Source: Streptomyces sp. V4I2 (lineage in GTDB: Bacteria; Actinomycetota; Actinomycetes; Streptomycetales; Streptomycetaceae). Taken from it: DNA of 64,000 bases. The stretch lies in the NCBI RefSeq assembly GCF_030817655.1, contig NZ_JAUSZM010000003.1, positions 2,852,001 to 2,916,000 on the forward strand. The letters are read 5' to 3'. Every line of letters starts with the position of its first letter. The stretch's first letter is position 1. The translations under genes were made by a program, and so were the position numbers. Below, piece after piece: positions 16,238 through 25,164 of the stretch. The notes below the pieces were generated by a model. That model was not told the DNA's origin and ran no database searches. It saw only the letters and a program-made list of their open reading frames with translations.

Positions 16238-16867
16238 CTATTCCTGAGGCGGCTGAGGCGCCGTCCCGCGCGCGTGGGCTCTGCGCAGGAGATCGGCCCA
16301 TACGTCCTTCACTCGGCGCTCCAGCTCCGGCAGCGGCACGTCGTTGTCGATGACGACGTCCGCGATCTCCAGGCGCTTCTCGCGGGTCGCCTGGGCGGCC
16401 ATACGCGCGCGTGCGTCCACCTCGGTCATCCCGCGCAGCCTGATGAGGCGGTCGAGCTGGGTCTCGGGGCTCGCGTCGACGACGATCACGACGTCGTACA
16501 ACGGGGCGAGGCCGTTCTCCGCGAGGAGCGGGACGTCATGGACGACGACGGCGTCCTCGGCGGCGGCGGACTCGAGCTCGTGGGAGCGGGCGCCCACCAG
16601 GGGGTGCACGATCGAGTTCAGGACGGCGAGTTTCTCGGGGTCGGCGAAGACGATGGAGCCCAGCTTGGGCCGGTCCAGGGCGCCGTCCGCGGTGAGCACG
16701 TCCTCGCCGAAGGCCTCGACGACCGCGGCGAGCCCGGGCGTCCCCGGCGCGACGACCTCGCGCGCGATCCGGTCCGCGTCGACCAGCACGGCACCGCACG
16801 CGACCAGCAGCCGCGACACCTCACTCTTACCGGCACCGATGCCGCCGGTCAGGCCCACCTTCAGCAT
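16238..16867 (-). CDS. coaE: dephospho-CoA kinase
   Basis: A 209-residue P-loop kinase catalysing the last step of coenzyme A synthesis, ATP-dependent phosphorylation of the 3'-hydroxyl of dephospho-CoA. The N-terminus [20 protein letters not shown] contains the Walker A motif. [13 protein letters not shown] carries the conserved Asp-Ala-Asp, and [25 protein letters not shown] and [18 protein letters not shown] are characteristic. The start at 16867 begins at MLKVGLTGG, as in other CoaE proteins; the frame is open 10 codons upstream without a better site. The gene lies 56 bp downstream of the PAC2-family gene on the same strand. Confidence 0.95.
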   Translation of the reverse strand: MLKVGLTGGIGAGKSEVSRLLVACGAVLVDADRIAREVVAPGTPGLAAVVEAFGEDVLTADGALDRPKLGSIVFADPEKLAVLNSIVHPLVGARSHELESAAAEDAVVVHDVPLLAENGLAPLYDVVIVVDASPETQLDRLIRLRGMTEVDARARMAAQATREKRLEIADVVIDNDVPLPELERRVKDVWADLLRRAHARGTAPQPPQE

Positions 16868-16923
16868 GAGCCGAAGCTTAGGGCCTGCCACCGACACCGC
16901 ACCCGGCGGGAGCCGGGACAGCT

Positions 16924-17862
16924 CTAGCCGTCGCCCTCCCGCTCCGCCAGGAACCGCTCGAACTCGAGGCCGATCTCGTCCGCCGACGGGATCTCGACCG
17001 GCTCGGCGAGCATGTTGCCGCGGGTCTCGGCGCCCGCGGCGGCGTCGAACTGGTGCTCAAGGCCCTGCACGAGGGCGACGAGGTCCTCGTCGCCCTCCTG
17101 GATCTGGCGGTCGATCTCGGTCTGCGTACGGTGCGCGTCTGTGCGCAGCGCGTGCGCGATGCCCGGCAGGACCAGCCCGGTCGCCGCCGTGATGGCCTCC
17201 AGGACGGTCAGCGCCGCGTCCGGGTACGAGGAGCGGGCGATGTAGTGCGGGACGTGCGCCGCGACGCCCAGGACGTCGTGTCCGGCCTCCATGAGGCGGT
17301 ACTCGACCAGCGCCTCCGCGCTGCCGGGCACCTGGGCCTCGTCGAAGGGGCTGCGGTGGCCCGGGACGAGGTCGTTGCGATTGCCGTGCGGGGTGAGGCC
17401 CACCGGGCGGGTGTGCGGGACGCCCATGGGGATGCCGTGGAAGTTCACCGACAGGCGGACGCCGAGGCGCTCCACGATCTGCTGGACGGCCGCGGCGAAG
17501 CGCTCCCACTCCACGTCCGGCTCGGGGCCGGACAGCAGCAGGAAGGGCGCTCCGGTGGCGTCCTGGACGAGGCGCACCTCGATGGTGGGCTCCTCGTACT
17601 CGACCCAGCGGTCGCGCTTGAACGTCAGCAACGGGCGGCGGGCACGGTAGTCCACCAACCGGTCGTGGTCGAAGCGGGCGACGACCTGGTGGGGCAGCGA
17701 GTCGAGGATCCGGTCGGCGATCTGGTCGCCGGTCTCGCCCGCGTCGATGTATCCGTCGAAGTGGTAGAGCATGACAAGGCCGGCCGACTCCTGGGCGAGC
17801 GCCATGTCCACCACGGCGAGGCCCTTCGGCTCCCATGCGTACAAACCCTGCGGATCAAGCAC
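16924..17862 (-). CDS. PAC2-family protein
   Basis: A 312-residue protein of the PAC2 family, named after proteasome-assembly chaperones. In actinobacteria it is widespread but of uncertain role. Landmarks are [20 protein letters not shown], then [13 protein letters not shown] [15 protein letters not shown], and [13 protein letters not shown]-terminal coiled-coil-like helix is rich in Glu and Gln ([20 protein letters not shown]). The GTG at 17862 is chosen because GGAGGAG lies eight bases upstream, and it begins [12 protein letters not shown]. The protein is cytoplasmic. A hairpin at 17908-17929 lies between it and the upstream amine oxidase. Confidence 0.82.
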   Translation of the reverse strand: MLDPQGLYAWEPKGLAVVDMALAQESAGLVMLYHFDGYIDAGETGDQIADRILDSLPHQVVARFDHDRLVDYRARRPLLTFKRDRWVEYEEPTIEVRLVQDATGAPFLLLSGPEPDVEWERFAAAVQQIVERLGVRLSVNFHGIPMGVPHTRPVGLTPHGNRNDLVPGHRSPFDEAQVPGSAEALVEYRLMEAGHDVLGVAAHVPHYIARSSYPDAALTVLEAITAATGLVLPGIAHALRTDAHRTQTEIDRQIQEGDEDLVALVQGLEHQFDAAAGAETRGNMLAEPVEIPSADEIGLEFERFLAEREGDG

Positions 17863-17907
17863 TGTGACCGCTCCTCCTCGTGTTCGTACTGCACAACGCG
17901 GTGCAGG

Positions 17908-17929
17908 GCGTGGGCATTCCCGCCCACGC
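17908..17929. terminator. 8-bp hairpin downstream of the amine oxidase
   Basis: GCGTGGGC and GCCCACGC form a perfect stem with a six-base loop, 74 bp beyond the amine-oxidase stop and 46 bp before the PAC2 start. It could terminate the amine-oxidase transcript or fold in the PAC2 leader. Confidence 0.45.
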
Positions 17930-18002
17930 TCCTGATCAGGCACCTCTTACAGCCTTTTCATGCACCGTCCTTTTCGTCCTCTGCTGCACGGTGTCACCGG
18001 CT

Positions 18003-19610
18003 TTACGACGACAGCACGCGCGCGTGCAGGGCCGTCACCGCCTTCTGTGCGGAGGTGAACGCCCCGTGCTGCCAGGCGTCGGTGTAGCTGAGCCAGTCGC
18101 CGGCGAAGTAGACGCGTCCGGTGGGCTCGTTGAGCGGCTTGTAGCGGATGTCGTCCGGGCCGCCGGGCGTGTCGTGCCAGGCGGCTTCGAGGTGGGGTGT
18201 CTGGCGCCAGTGGTGGGAGAAGGAGGAGGCGAGTCGGGTGCGGTACTTCTCGCCGTAGATCTTCACGCCGGCGGCCACCGCCCGTTCCTCGCGCCCCTTG
18301 GGGCTGAGCTTGGCGTACGAGTCGGCGTCGTCGTCGTAGTTGTAGTAGCCGATGAGGAGGCCGCGTTCGTCGTGGAAGCCGTGCGACGGATGCCAGATGT
18401 GGGTGACGTCCTGGTCGGTCTCGGTGATGCCGCCGTAGATGCGGTGGTCCAGCTCCCACCAGCGGGACGTGTATTCGAGGCCGATCTTGGCCGCGGACGA
18501 CGGGGTGATGGCCTCCAGGGCGGACTGCACTCCGGAGCCGAGGTTGTGCGGCACCTTGGCGAGGATGTTGGGCGGCAGGGCGGCGACGCAGTAGTCGGCC
18601 TGAACGACCTTCGTACGACCGCCCTGGGTGTAGGCGACGGAGACACCGCTTCCGGTGTCGGTGACCTTCGAGACCACCGCCCCTGTACGTACCCGGTGGG
18701 CGCCGACCGCACGCGTGAGCGCCTTGGGTATCTGGTCCATGCCGCCGACGGGCTGGAACATCAGCATGGCCTGGTCGAAGCCGAACTCGAAGGAGAAGTA
18801 GCGTCCGACGCCGCTGGCGAAGACCTCGGAGGCGCTGGGGACGTCCCCGAGGAGCACTCCCGGGGTGCCTGCGGCGGCCGGGACGGTCGTGTACCCGCGC
18901 CGCTCCCCGCCCTTGTAGGTCAGCTTGTCGCCGAGTTCGCCCCAGTCCTCCAGGAAGTCGACGAGGCGCTCCTTGTCATCGGCCGTCAGTTCCCCGTCCA
19001 GGGCGCCCTTGTTCGTGGCCTTGGCGAGCAACTCGGAGACATAGCCGTAGACATCGGCCTTGGCGGTGCGGTACCGCTCGGGCCTCGTCATCCCGGCCGA
19101 TTCGTTGTAGAGGTACGCGTCCGCGTTGACGTTGGTGAACACCTCGATGGGGACGCCGAGTTCGCGACAGTAGTCGAGGGTGACCATCCACTGCGGGATG
19201 CGGGCGGGGCCCGCGTTCATGTACTGGCCGTCGCTGAAGCGGGCGGTCTGCCGGTTGCCATAGAGGTCGGTCGTGGTGTCGCCGCCGCGCACGGTGAAGT
19301 TGCGGCCGCCGGTGCGGTCCCTGGCTTCGAGGACCGTGCAGTCGTAGCCGGCCTTGCCGAGTTCGTACGCGGTCGTCAGTCCGGCGATGCCGCCGCCGAT
19401 GACGACCACCTTGGCGGCGCCGCGCCCGGTGAGGGTGAAGTCGCTCGCGTTCGGGGCGCGGAAGGGCTGTGCGCGCCGGGCGGCCTGTGCGGTGGGAGCG
19501 AGGCCGAGGGCTCCCATGGTGGCGAACATGGCGCCGGCCCCACCGGTGAGACCGACGTTCCGCAGGAACGAACGCCGACTGGTGCCGGGTCCGCTGTGAG
19601 TCTGTGCCAT
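18003..19610 (-). CDS. Tat-exported flavin amine oxidase
   Basis: A 535-residue FAD enzyme of the flavin amine-oxidase superfamily. The N-terminus is a twin-arginine signal (SRRSFLRNVGLTG, then a hydrophobic run ending PTAQAARRAQ), so the folded flavoprotein is exported. The dinucleotide motif is KVVVIGGGIAGLTTAYELGK, followed by LEARDRTGGRNFTV. Near the C-terminus GRVYFAGDWLSYTDAWQHGA completes the FAD site, as in L-amino-acid and monoamine oxidases. The substrate is unknown. The ATG at 19610 has GGGAG nine bases upstream. Two helically phased 21-bp direct repeats lie about 70-110 bp upstream, possibly regulatory. Confidence 0.88.
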   Translation of the reverse strand: MAQTHSGPGTSRRSFLRNVGLTGGAGAMFATMGALGLAPTAQAARRAQPFRAPNASDFTLTGRGAAKVVVIGGGIAGLTTAYELGKAGYDCTVLEARDRTGGRNFTVRGGDTTTDLYGNRQTARFSDGQYMNAGPARIPQWMVTLDYCRELGVPIEVFTNVNADAYLYNESAGMTRPERYRTAKADVYGYVSELLAKATNKGALDGELTADDKERLVDFLEDWGELGDKLTYKGGERRGYTTVPAAAGTPGVLLGDVPSASEVFASGVGRYFSFEFGFDQAMLMFQPVGGMDQIPKALTRAVGAHRVRTGAVVSKVTDTGSGVSVAYTQGGRTKVVQADYCVAALPPNILAKVPHNLGSGVQSALEAITPSSAAKIGLEYTSRWWELDHRIYGGITETDQDVTHIWHPSHGFHDERGLLIGYYNYDDDADSYAKLSPKGREERAVAAGVKIYGEKYRTRLASSFSHHWRQTPHLEAAWHDTPGGPDDIRYKPLNEPTGRVYFAGDWLSYTDAWQHGAFTSAQKAVTALHARVLSS

Positions 19611-19680
19611 GCGTTCGGCTCCCTCTCCGATCATGAATGACCGGGGAAGCCTCCCAATGGCCGGTTACGGCCCATCAGTT

Positions 19681-19722
19681 ATCCGTGTATCACGCATGTT
19701 TATTCGTGTATTCCGCATGTTT
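19681..19722. repeat. two tandem 21-bp direct repeats upstream of the amine oxidase
   Basis: Copies at 19681-19701 and 19702-19722 match at 18 of 21 bases (core CGTGTAT...CGCATGTTT). A 21-bp period equals two DNA turns, which places both copies on one face of the helix, as expected for tandem operator half-sites. They lie upstream of the amine oxidase and beyond the rpsA terminator. Confidence 0.5.
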
Positions 19723-19750
19723 CTGCAACGGCGACGGCGCCGGACACGCC

Positions 19751-19783
19751 GAGGGCCCGTACCCCACCGGGATACGGGCCCTC
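19751..19783 (-). terminator. rpsA transcription terminator
   Basis: GAGGGCCCGTA and TACGGGCCCTC form a perfect 11-bp stem 66 bp beyond the rpsA stop codon. No T-run follows. Position after a highly expressed ribosomal gene supports the call. Confidence 0.75.
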
Positions 19784-19786
19784 AGT

Positions 19787-19842
19787 TCAAGAGCTACTGC
19801 TCAAGAGCTACTGCTCAAGAGCTACTGCTCAAGAGCTACTGC
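19787..19842. repeat. four perfect 14-nt tandem repeats in the rpsA 3' untranslated region
   Basis: TCAAGAGCTACTGC is repeated four times without change, followed by a partial fifth copy that runs into the rpsA stop codon. Each unit contains GAGC-TACT-GCTC, able to form a 4-bp hairpin with a four-base loop. The array fills the space between the stop codon (19849) and the terminator (19783). Confidence 0.8.
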
Positions 19843-19848
19843 TCAAGA

Positions 19849-21357
19849 TCAGCTCTGGCCGCCGGCCAGCTTCTCACGCAGAGCGGCAAGCGCCTCGTCC
19901 GAGGCCAGCGCGCCGGAGTTGTCCGGGCCCTCGGAGGAGTACGAACCGCCACCGCCACCGCCACCACCGGACGGAGCCGGAGCGGCGGTCTCGCCACCCT
20001 CGGCCTCGGCGGCAGCGTCGGCCTCGCGGGACTTGATGACCTGAGCCTGGTGCTGCTCGAAGCGCTGCTGCGCCTCGGCGTACTGGTGCTCCCAGGCCTC
20101 GCGCTGGGTCTCGTAGCCCTCGAGCCAGTCGTTGGTCTCGGGGTCGAAGCCCTCGGGGTAGATGTAGTTGCCCTGGTCGTCGTACGACGCGGCCATGCCG
20201 TACAGCGTCGGGTCGAACTCGACCGAGGCCGGGTCGGCACCGAAGGACTCGTTGGCCTGCTTCAGCGAGAGGCTGATGCGACGGCGCTCGAGGTCGATGT
20301 CGATGACCTTGACGAAGATCTCGTCGTTGACCTGGACGACCTGCTCCGGGATCTCCACGTGGCGCTCGGCCAGCTCGGAGATGTGGACCAGACCCTCGAT
20401 ACCCTCGTCCACGCGGACGAACGCACCGAACGGAACCAGCTTCGTGACCTTGCCGGGCACGACCTGGCCGATCTGGTGCGTACGGGCGAACTGCTGCCAC
20501 GGGTCTTCCTGGGTCGCCTTCAGCGACAGGGAGACGCGCTCGCGGTCCATGTCGACGTCGAGGACCTCGACGGTGACTTCCTGGCCGACCTCGACAACCT
20601 CGGACGGGTGGTCGATGTGCTTCCAGGAGAGCTCCGAGACGTGCACCAGACCGTCAACGCCACCCAGGTCCACGAAGGCACCGAAGTTGACGATCGAGGA
20701 GACGACGCCGGAACGGACCTGACCCTTCTGCAGGGTGGTGAGGAACGTCTGGCGGACCTCGGACTGAGTCTGCTCCAGCCAGGCACGGCGGGACAGGACC
20801 ACGTTGTTGCGGTTCTTGTCCAGCTCGATGATCTTGGCCTCGAGCTCCTTGCCCACGTAGGGCTGGAGGTCGCGGACACGGCGCATCTCGACGAGGGAAG
20901 CCGGCAGGAAGCCACGGAGGCCGATGTCGAGGATGAGACCACCCTTGACGACCTCGATGACGGTACCGGTGACGATGCCGTCCTCTTCCTTGATCTTCTC
21001 GATGGTGCCCCAGGCGCGCTCGTACTGGGCGCGCTTCTTCGAGAGGATCAGGCGGCCTTCCTTGTCCTCCTTCTGGAGAACAAGGGCTTCGATCTCGTCA
21101 CCGACGGCGACGACCTCGTTGGGGTCGACGTCGTGCTTGATCGAGAGCTCGCGGCTCGGGATGACACCTTCGGTCTTGTAACCGATGTCGAGCAGGACCT
21201 CGTCCCGGTCGACCTTCACGATGACGCCGTCGACGATGTCGCCGTCGTTGAAGTACTTGATCGTCTCGTCGATCGCGGCGAGGAAAGCTTCCTCGTTACC
21301 GATGTCGTTGACCGCTACCTGCGGAGTGGTAGAGGTGGTCTCGGTGCTGCTCGTCAT
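19849..21357 (-). CDS. rpsA: 30S ribosomal protein S1
   Basis: A 502-residue ribosomal protein that binds mRNA and helps start translation. Four S1 OB-fold repeats run from about residue 35 to 365 (for example GDIVDGVIVKVDRDEVLLDI, GIVTGTVIEVVKGGLILDIG, GVVSSIVNFGAFVDLGGVDG, GKVTKLVPFGAFVRVDEGIE). An acidic, Gln-rich region and a glycine tract (about nine Gly) follow, as in other actinobacterial S1 proteins that have four instead of six domains. The ATG at 21357 begins MTSSTETTSTTPQ; only a weak GGAG lies about 10 nt upstream. A stem-loop is present in the leader. The stop is followed at once by four 14-nt repeats and then the terminator. Confidence 0.96.
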   Translation of the reverse strand: MTSSTETTSTTPQVAVNDIGNEEAFLAAIDETIKYFNDGDIVDGVIVKVDRDEVLLDIGYKTEGVIPSRELSIKHDVDPNEVVAVGDEIEALVLQKEDKEGRLILSKKRAQYERAWGTIEKIKEEDGIVTGTVIEVVKGGLILDIGLRGFLPASLVEMRRVRDLQPYVGKELEAKIIELDKNRNNVVLSRRAWLEQTQSEVRQTFLTTLQKGQVRSGVVSSIVNFGAFVDLGGVDGLVHVSELSWKHIDHPSEVVEVGQEVTVEVLDVDMDRERVSLSLKATQEDPWQQFARTHQIGQVVPGKVTKLVPFGAFVRVDEGIEGLVHISELAERHVEIPEQVVQVNDEIFVKVIDIDLERRRISLSLKQANESFGADPASVEFDPTLYGMAASYDDQGNYIYPEGFDPETNDWLEGYETQREAWEHQYAEAQQRFEQHQAQVIKSREADAAAEAEGGETAAPAPSGGGGGGGGSYSSEGPDNSGALASDEALAALREKLAGGQS

Positions 21358-21736
21358 GTGGGAAAGGGCTCCGGTACGGACAGTGAGTCGTAGGTACTGC
21401 TTACGCCGGGAGCCCGTTTCGCTCTGAAGAAGCCGGACAGCCAAGGAAGCGCCCCACCAAAAACTGGTGATGGCGCCTCGACAACCGAGGGGACATACAA
21501 CAGATGCGAGCGCAGCCTGCTACGTCTGAGGAGCGCAGGCCCGCAGCGCAACTTGTAGCATACGGGGGCAGCCGGACAGGGTCAATGCGCGAAGCCGCAC
21601 ACCCGGGGCGGATCGCCGCATACCCGGCACAAAACCTGTCTCACGAGGCCACGCGGGCCCGATGAGGTCCCCTGCGTGACGCCCGTCGCGACAGGCCGGA
21701 CGGAAGTGGCCGCAGGCTAATACGAGGGAGCCGATC
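21358..21736. promoter_or_regulatory. rpsA leader and divergent methyltransferase upstream region
   Basis: This 379-bp gap separates rpsA from the divergent methyltransferase. It holds a bulged hairpin at 21449-21476: GCGCC and CACCA pair with TGGTG and GGCGC around the loop AAAAC. It would lie in the 5' leader of the rpsA mRNA, about 90 bp before the start codon. S1 is autoregulated through its leader in other bacteria, so a similar role is possible. I see no open reading frame of note. Confidence 0.45.
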
Positions 21737-22546
21737 ATCCAAGAGCCCGAAGCGTCCGAGCCGGAAGCCACCCGGCGCACGGCCGGTGTCACCGAGAGTT
21801 CCCGGGCCAACCGGGGCTGGTGGGACCGCAACGCGGACGAGTACCAGATCGAGCACGGCACGTTCCTGGGCGACGACCGCTTCGTGTGGTGCCCCGAGGG
21901 CCTGGACGAGGTGGAGGCCGAGCTGCTCGGCCCGCCGGAGGAGCTGAAGGGCAAGGACGTCCTGGAGATCGGCGCCGGCGCGGCCCAGTGCGCGCGCTGG
22001 CTGGCCGCGCAGGGCGCCCGCCCGGTCGCCCTGGACCTCTCCCACCGCCAGCTCCAGCACGCGCTGCGCATCGGCGCGTCGTTCCCTGTGGTGTGCGCCG
22101 ACGCCGGCGCGCTGCCCTTCGCGGACGGCTCCTTCGACGTGGCCTGCTCGGCGTACGGCGCGCTGCCCTTCGTCGCCGACCCGGTGCTGGTCCTGAAGGA
22201 GGTGCGCCGGGTGCTGCGCCCCGGCGGCCGCTTCGTGTTCTCGGTGACGCACCCGATCCGCTGGGCGTTCCCGGACGAGCCGGGCCCCGAAGGGCTGTCC
22301 GTCGCCGCCTCGTACTTCGACCGCACGCCGTACGTCGAGCAGGACGACGACGGTCACGCGGTGTACGTCGAGCACCACCGGACGATCGGCGACCGGGTGC
22401 GCGACGTGGTCGCCGGGGGCTTCCGCCTGGTGGACCTGGTCGAGCCGGAGTGGCCGGCCTGGAACACCACCGAGTGGGGCGGCTGGTCCCCACTGCGCGG
22501 GAACCTGATCCCGGGTACGGCGATCTTCGTGTGCGAACGGAACTGA
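21737..22546 (+). CDS. class I SAM-dependent methyltransferase with uncertain start codon
   Basis: The protein has motif I DVLEIGAGAAQCARWLAAQG, motif II PVALDLSHRQLQHAL, motif IV DGSFDVACSAYGALPFVAD and EVRRVLRPGGRFVFSVTHPI, all typical of methyltransferase domain 11. The first standard start codon is a GTG at 21884. Starting there would discard the conserved-looking stretch ESSRANRGWWDRNADEYQIE, which is in frame upstream. The frame extends back to ATC codons at 21734 and 21737, with GGGAG six bases before the second and no ATG, GTG or TTG. The likely start is therefore ATC, or an ATG that mutated. About 269 residues. The substrate is unknown; it is divergent from rpsA and followed by hrpB on the same strand. 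Confidence 0.75.
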   Translation: MQEPEASEPEATRRTAGVTESSRANRGWWDRNADEYQIEHGTFLGDDRFVWCPEGLDEVEAELLGPPEELKGKDVLEIGAGAAQCARWLAAQGARPVALDLSHRQLQHALRIGASFPVVCADAGALPFADGSFDVACSAYGALPFVADPVLVLKEVRRVLRPGGRFVFSVTHPIRWAFPDEPGPEGLSVAASYFDRTPYVEQDDDGHAVYVEHHRTIGDRVRDVVAGGFRLVDLVEPEWPAWNTTEWGGWSPLRGNLIPGTAIFVCERN

Positions 22547-22640
22547 ACAACTGCGAACGGGCCCGAGAATGCGAACGGGCCCGAGAAATAGGAACGCACG
22601 CGCGCGGGGGGCCTTCCCGCGGGCGTACGACACTGGGGGC

Positions 22641-25164
22641 GTGATCCGTTACGACGCTCTGGACGCCCTTCCCGTACGCGCTGCCCTGCCCGGTCTGAAC
22701 GACGCGCTGGAGGGCCACGGCACCGCCGTGCTCGTCGCGCCGCCCGGTACCGGCAAGACGACCCTGGTGCCGCTGGCCCTGGCCGGTCTGCTGGGCGAGG
22801 GGGCCGCGCGGCGGGTGGTCGTGGCCGAGCCGCGGCGGATCGCGGCACGGGCGGCGGCCCAGCGGATGGCGTGGCTGCTCGGCGAGAAGGTCGGCGGGAG
22901 CGTCGGCTACACGGTGCGCGGCGAGCGGGTCGTCGGGCGCCACGCGCGCGTGGAGGTCGTCACGACCGGTGTGCTGTTGCAGCGGTTGCAGCGCGACCAG
23001 GAGCTGTCCGGGGTCGACGTGGTGGTGCTCGACGAGTGCCACGAGCGGCATCTGGACGCGGACACGGTGGCGGCCTTCCTGTGGGACGTACGCGAGACGC
23101 TGCGGCCGGAGCTGCGGCTGGTGGCCGCCTCCGCGACGACCGACGCCGAGGGGTGGGCGCGGCTGCTGGGCGGGGCGCCGGTCGTCGAGGCGACGGGGGT
23201 CTCGTATCCGGTGGAGGTGGTGTGGGCGCCGCCGGTGCGTCCCGTACGGCCACCGCACGGCATGCGGGTCGATCCCGCGCTGCTGGCGCACGTGGCCTCG
23301 GTGGTGCGGCGGGCGCTGGCCGAGCGGGCGGGCGACGTGCTGTGTTTCCTGCCGGGCGTGGGCGAGATCGCCCGCGTCGCCGGGCAGCTGGGCGATCCCG
23401 GTGGCGTGGACGTGCTCCAGGTGCACGGCCGGGCACCCGCGGCCGTGCAGGACGCGGTGCTGGCTCCCGCGGGGCGGCGCCGGGTGGTGCTGGCGACCTC
23501 GGTGGCCGAGTCCTCGCTGACGGTTCCCGGAGTGCGGGTAGTCGTCGACTCGGGGCTGGCCCGGGAGCCGCGGGTCGACCACGCGCGCGGGCTGAGCGCG
23601 CTGGCGACGGTACGGGCCTCGCTGGCGGCGGGACGGCAGCGGGCGGGACGGGCCGGGCGTGAGGCACCGGGTGCGGTGTACCGGTGCTGGACGGAGGCCG
23701 AGGACGCGCGTCTGCCGCGTTTCCCGGCCCCCGAGATCAAAGTGGCCGACCTGACGGCGTTCGCCCTGCAGACGGCGTGCTGGGGCGATCCTGGGGCTAC
23801 TGGGCTGGCGTTGCTGGATCCGCCGCCGGGCGGGGCGATGGCGGCGGCGCGGTCGGTACTGGCGGCCGTCGGGGCGGTCGACTCCGCCGGACGGGCCACG
23901 GAGCGGGGTGTGCGTCTGACGCGGCTGGGGCTGCATCCCCGGCTGGGGAGGGCGCTGCTGGACTCCGCGGCGGTGGTGGGCGGGGAGCGGGCCGCCGAGG
24001 TGGTCGCGTTGCTGAGCGAGGAGCCGCCTCGGGAGTACGGGGACGACCTGGCGGCTGCCTTGCGGGCCGCGCGGCGTGGAAGTGACGCCTATGGGGCGCG
24101 GTGGCGTACGGAGGTTCGGCGGCTGCGGGGCGTCGCCACCGAGATCTCCCCGCCGCCCGCAGGTGTGGAGGGTCGGCCGGCACCCGCCGGTGAGGACGGT
24201 CTGGTCGGGCTCGTCGCCGCTCTCGCCTTCCCCGAGCGGGTCGCCAAGGCCGACGGCGGTTCCTACCTGATGGTCTCCGGAACCCGCGCCGAGAGCGGTG
24301 AGGGCAGCGGCCTGCGGGGCGCTCCCTGGATCGCCGTGGCCGTCGCCGACCGGCCCCTCGGCAAGGGGCACGCGCGCGTGCGGCTCGGGGCAGCTGTGGA
24401 CGAGGGCGTTGCCCGGCTGGCGGCAGGCACGCTGGCCCAGACCCGGGACGAGGTCCACTGGGCCGACGGGGACGTCGTCGCGCGGCGGGTCGAGCGGCTG
24501 GGGGCCGTCGAGGTGGCGGTGCGCCCGCTCAAGAACGCCGACGCCGGGCTCGTGCGGGAAGCGCTCCTCGAAGGGTTGCGGCAAGACGGGCTCGGGTTGC
24601 TGCGGTGGTCGGCCGACGCCCTCGTACTGCGGCAGCGGCTCGCCTTTCTGCGTCTGCATCTCGGGGAGCCGTGGCCCGATGTCTCGGACGACGCTCTGCA
24701 CGCGCGCGTGGACGAGTGGCTGGAACCCGAGCTGGGGCGGGCGCGGCGGCGTGCCGACCTCGGGCGGATCGAGGCCGGACAGGGGCTCACCCGGCTGCTT
24801 CCGTGGGCCTCCGGGGACGCCGGGCGGCTCGACGAGCTGGCGCCCGAGCGGATCACCGTACCCAGTGGGTCCAGGATCAAGGTCGACTACGGCAATCCCG
24901 AACAGCCGGTTCTCGCCGTGAAGTTGCAGGAAATGTTCGGTCTGCAGGAGTCGCCCGCCGTGGCCGGGGTGCCCCTCCTCGTCCATCTCCTCTCCCCCCG
25001 CCGGGCGGCCCGCCGCCGTCACCGCCGACCTCGCCTCCTTCTGGAAGGACGGCTACAAGGGCGTACGGGCGGAGCTGCGCGGTCGGTATCCGAAGCACCC
25101 GTGGCCCGAGGATCCGGCCGGCGCGGAGCCGACGCGGTACACCAACGCGCGGCTCAGGCGGTGA
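22641..25164 (+). CDS. hrpB: ATP-dependent helicase HrpB, with a frameshift near the 3' end
   Basis: A DEAH/RHA-type RNA helicase of about 840 residues. Walker A is [15 protein letters not shown], the DEAH box reads [14 protein letters not shown], motif III is ASATTDAE, and motif VI is [18 protein letters not shown]. The HrpB C-terminal domain follows, with [20 protein letters not shown]. After LLVHLLSP the reading frame turns into arginine-rich nonsense and would run to 25349. Removing one C from the six-C run at 24994-24999 restores [20 protein letters not shown] and a normal end (RYTNARLRR, stop 25162-25164), as in intact HrpB. Either a sequencing error or a real mutation has changed the last ~55 residues. 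The GTG at 22641 begins [17 protein letters not shown]. Confidence 0.85.

Noticed and set aside
19787..19842. CRISPR array at the 14-nt repeats
   Set aside because: Units are directly adjacent with no spacers and are far too short; there are no cas genes in the window.
21789..25022. A 1077-codon minus-strand reading frame opposite the methyltransferase and hrpB
   Set aside because: It is the antisense of two well supported genes, proline- and arginine-rich, with no motif; a by-product of high GC.
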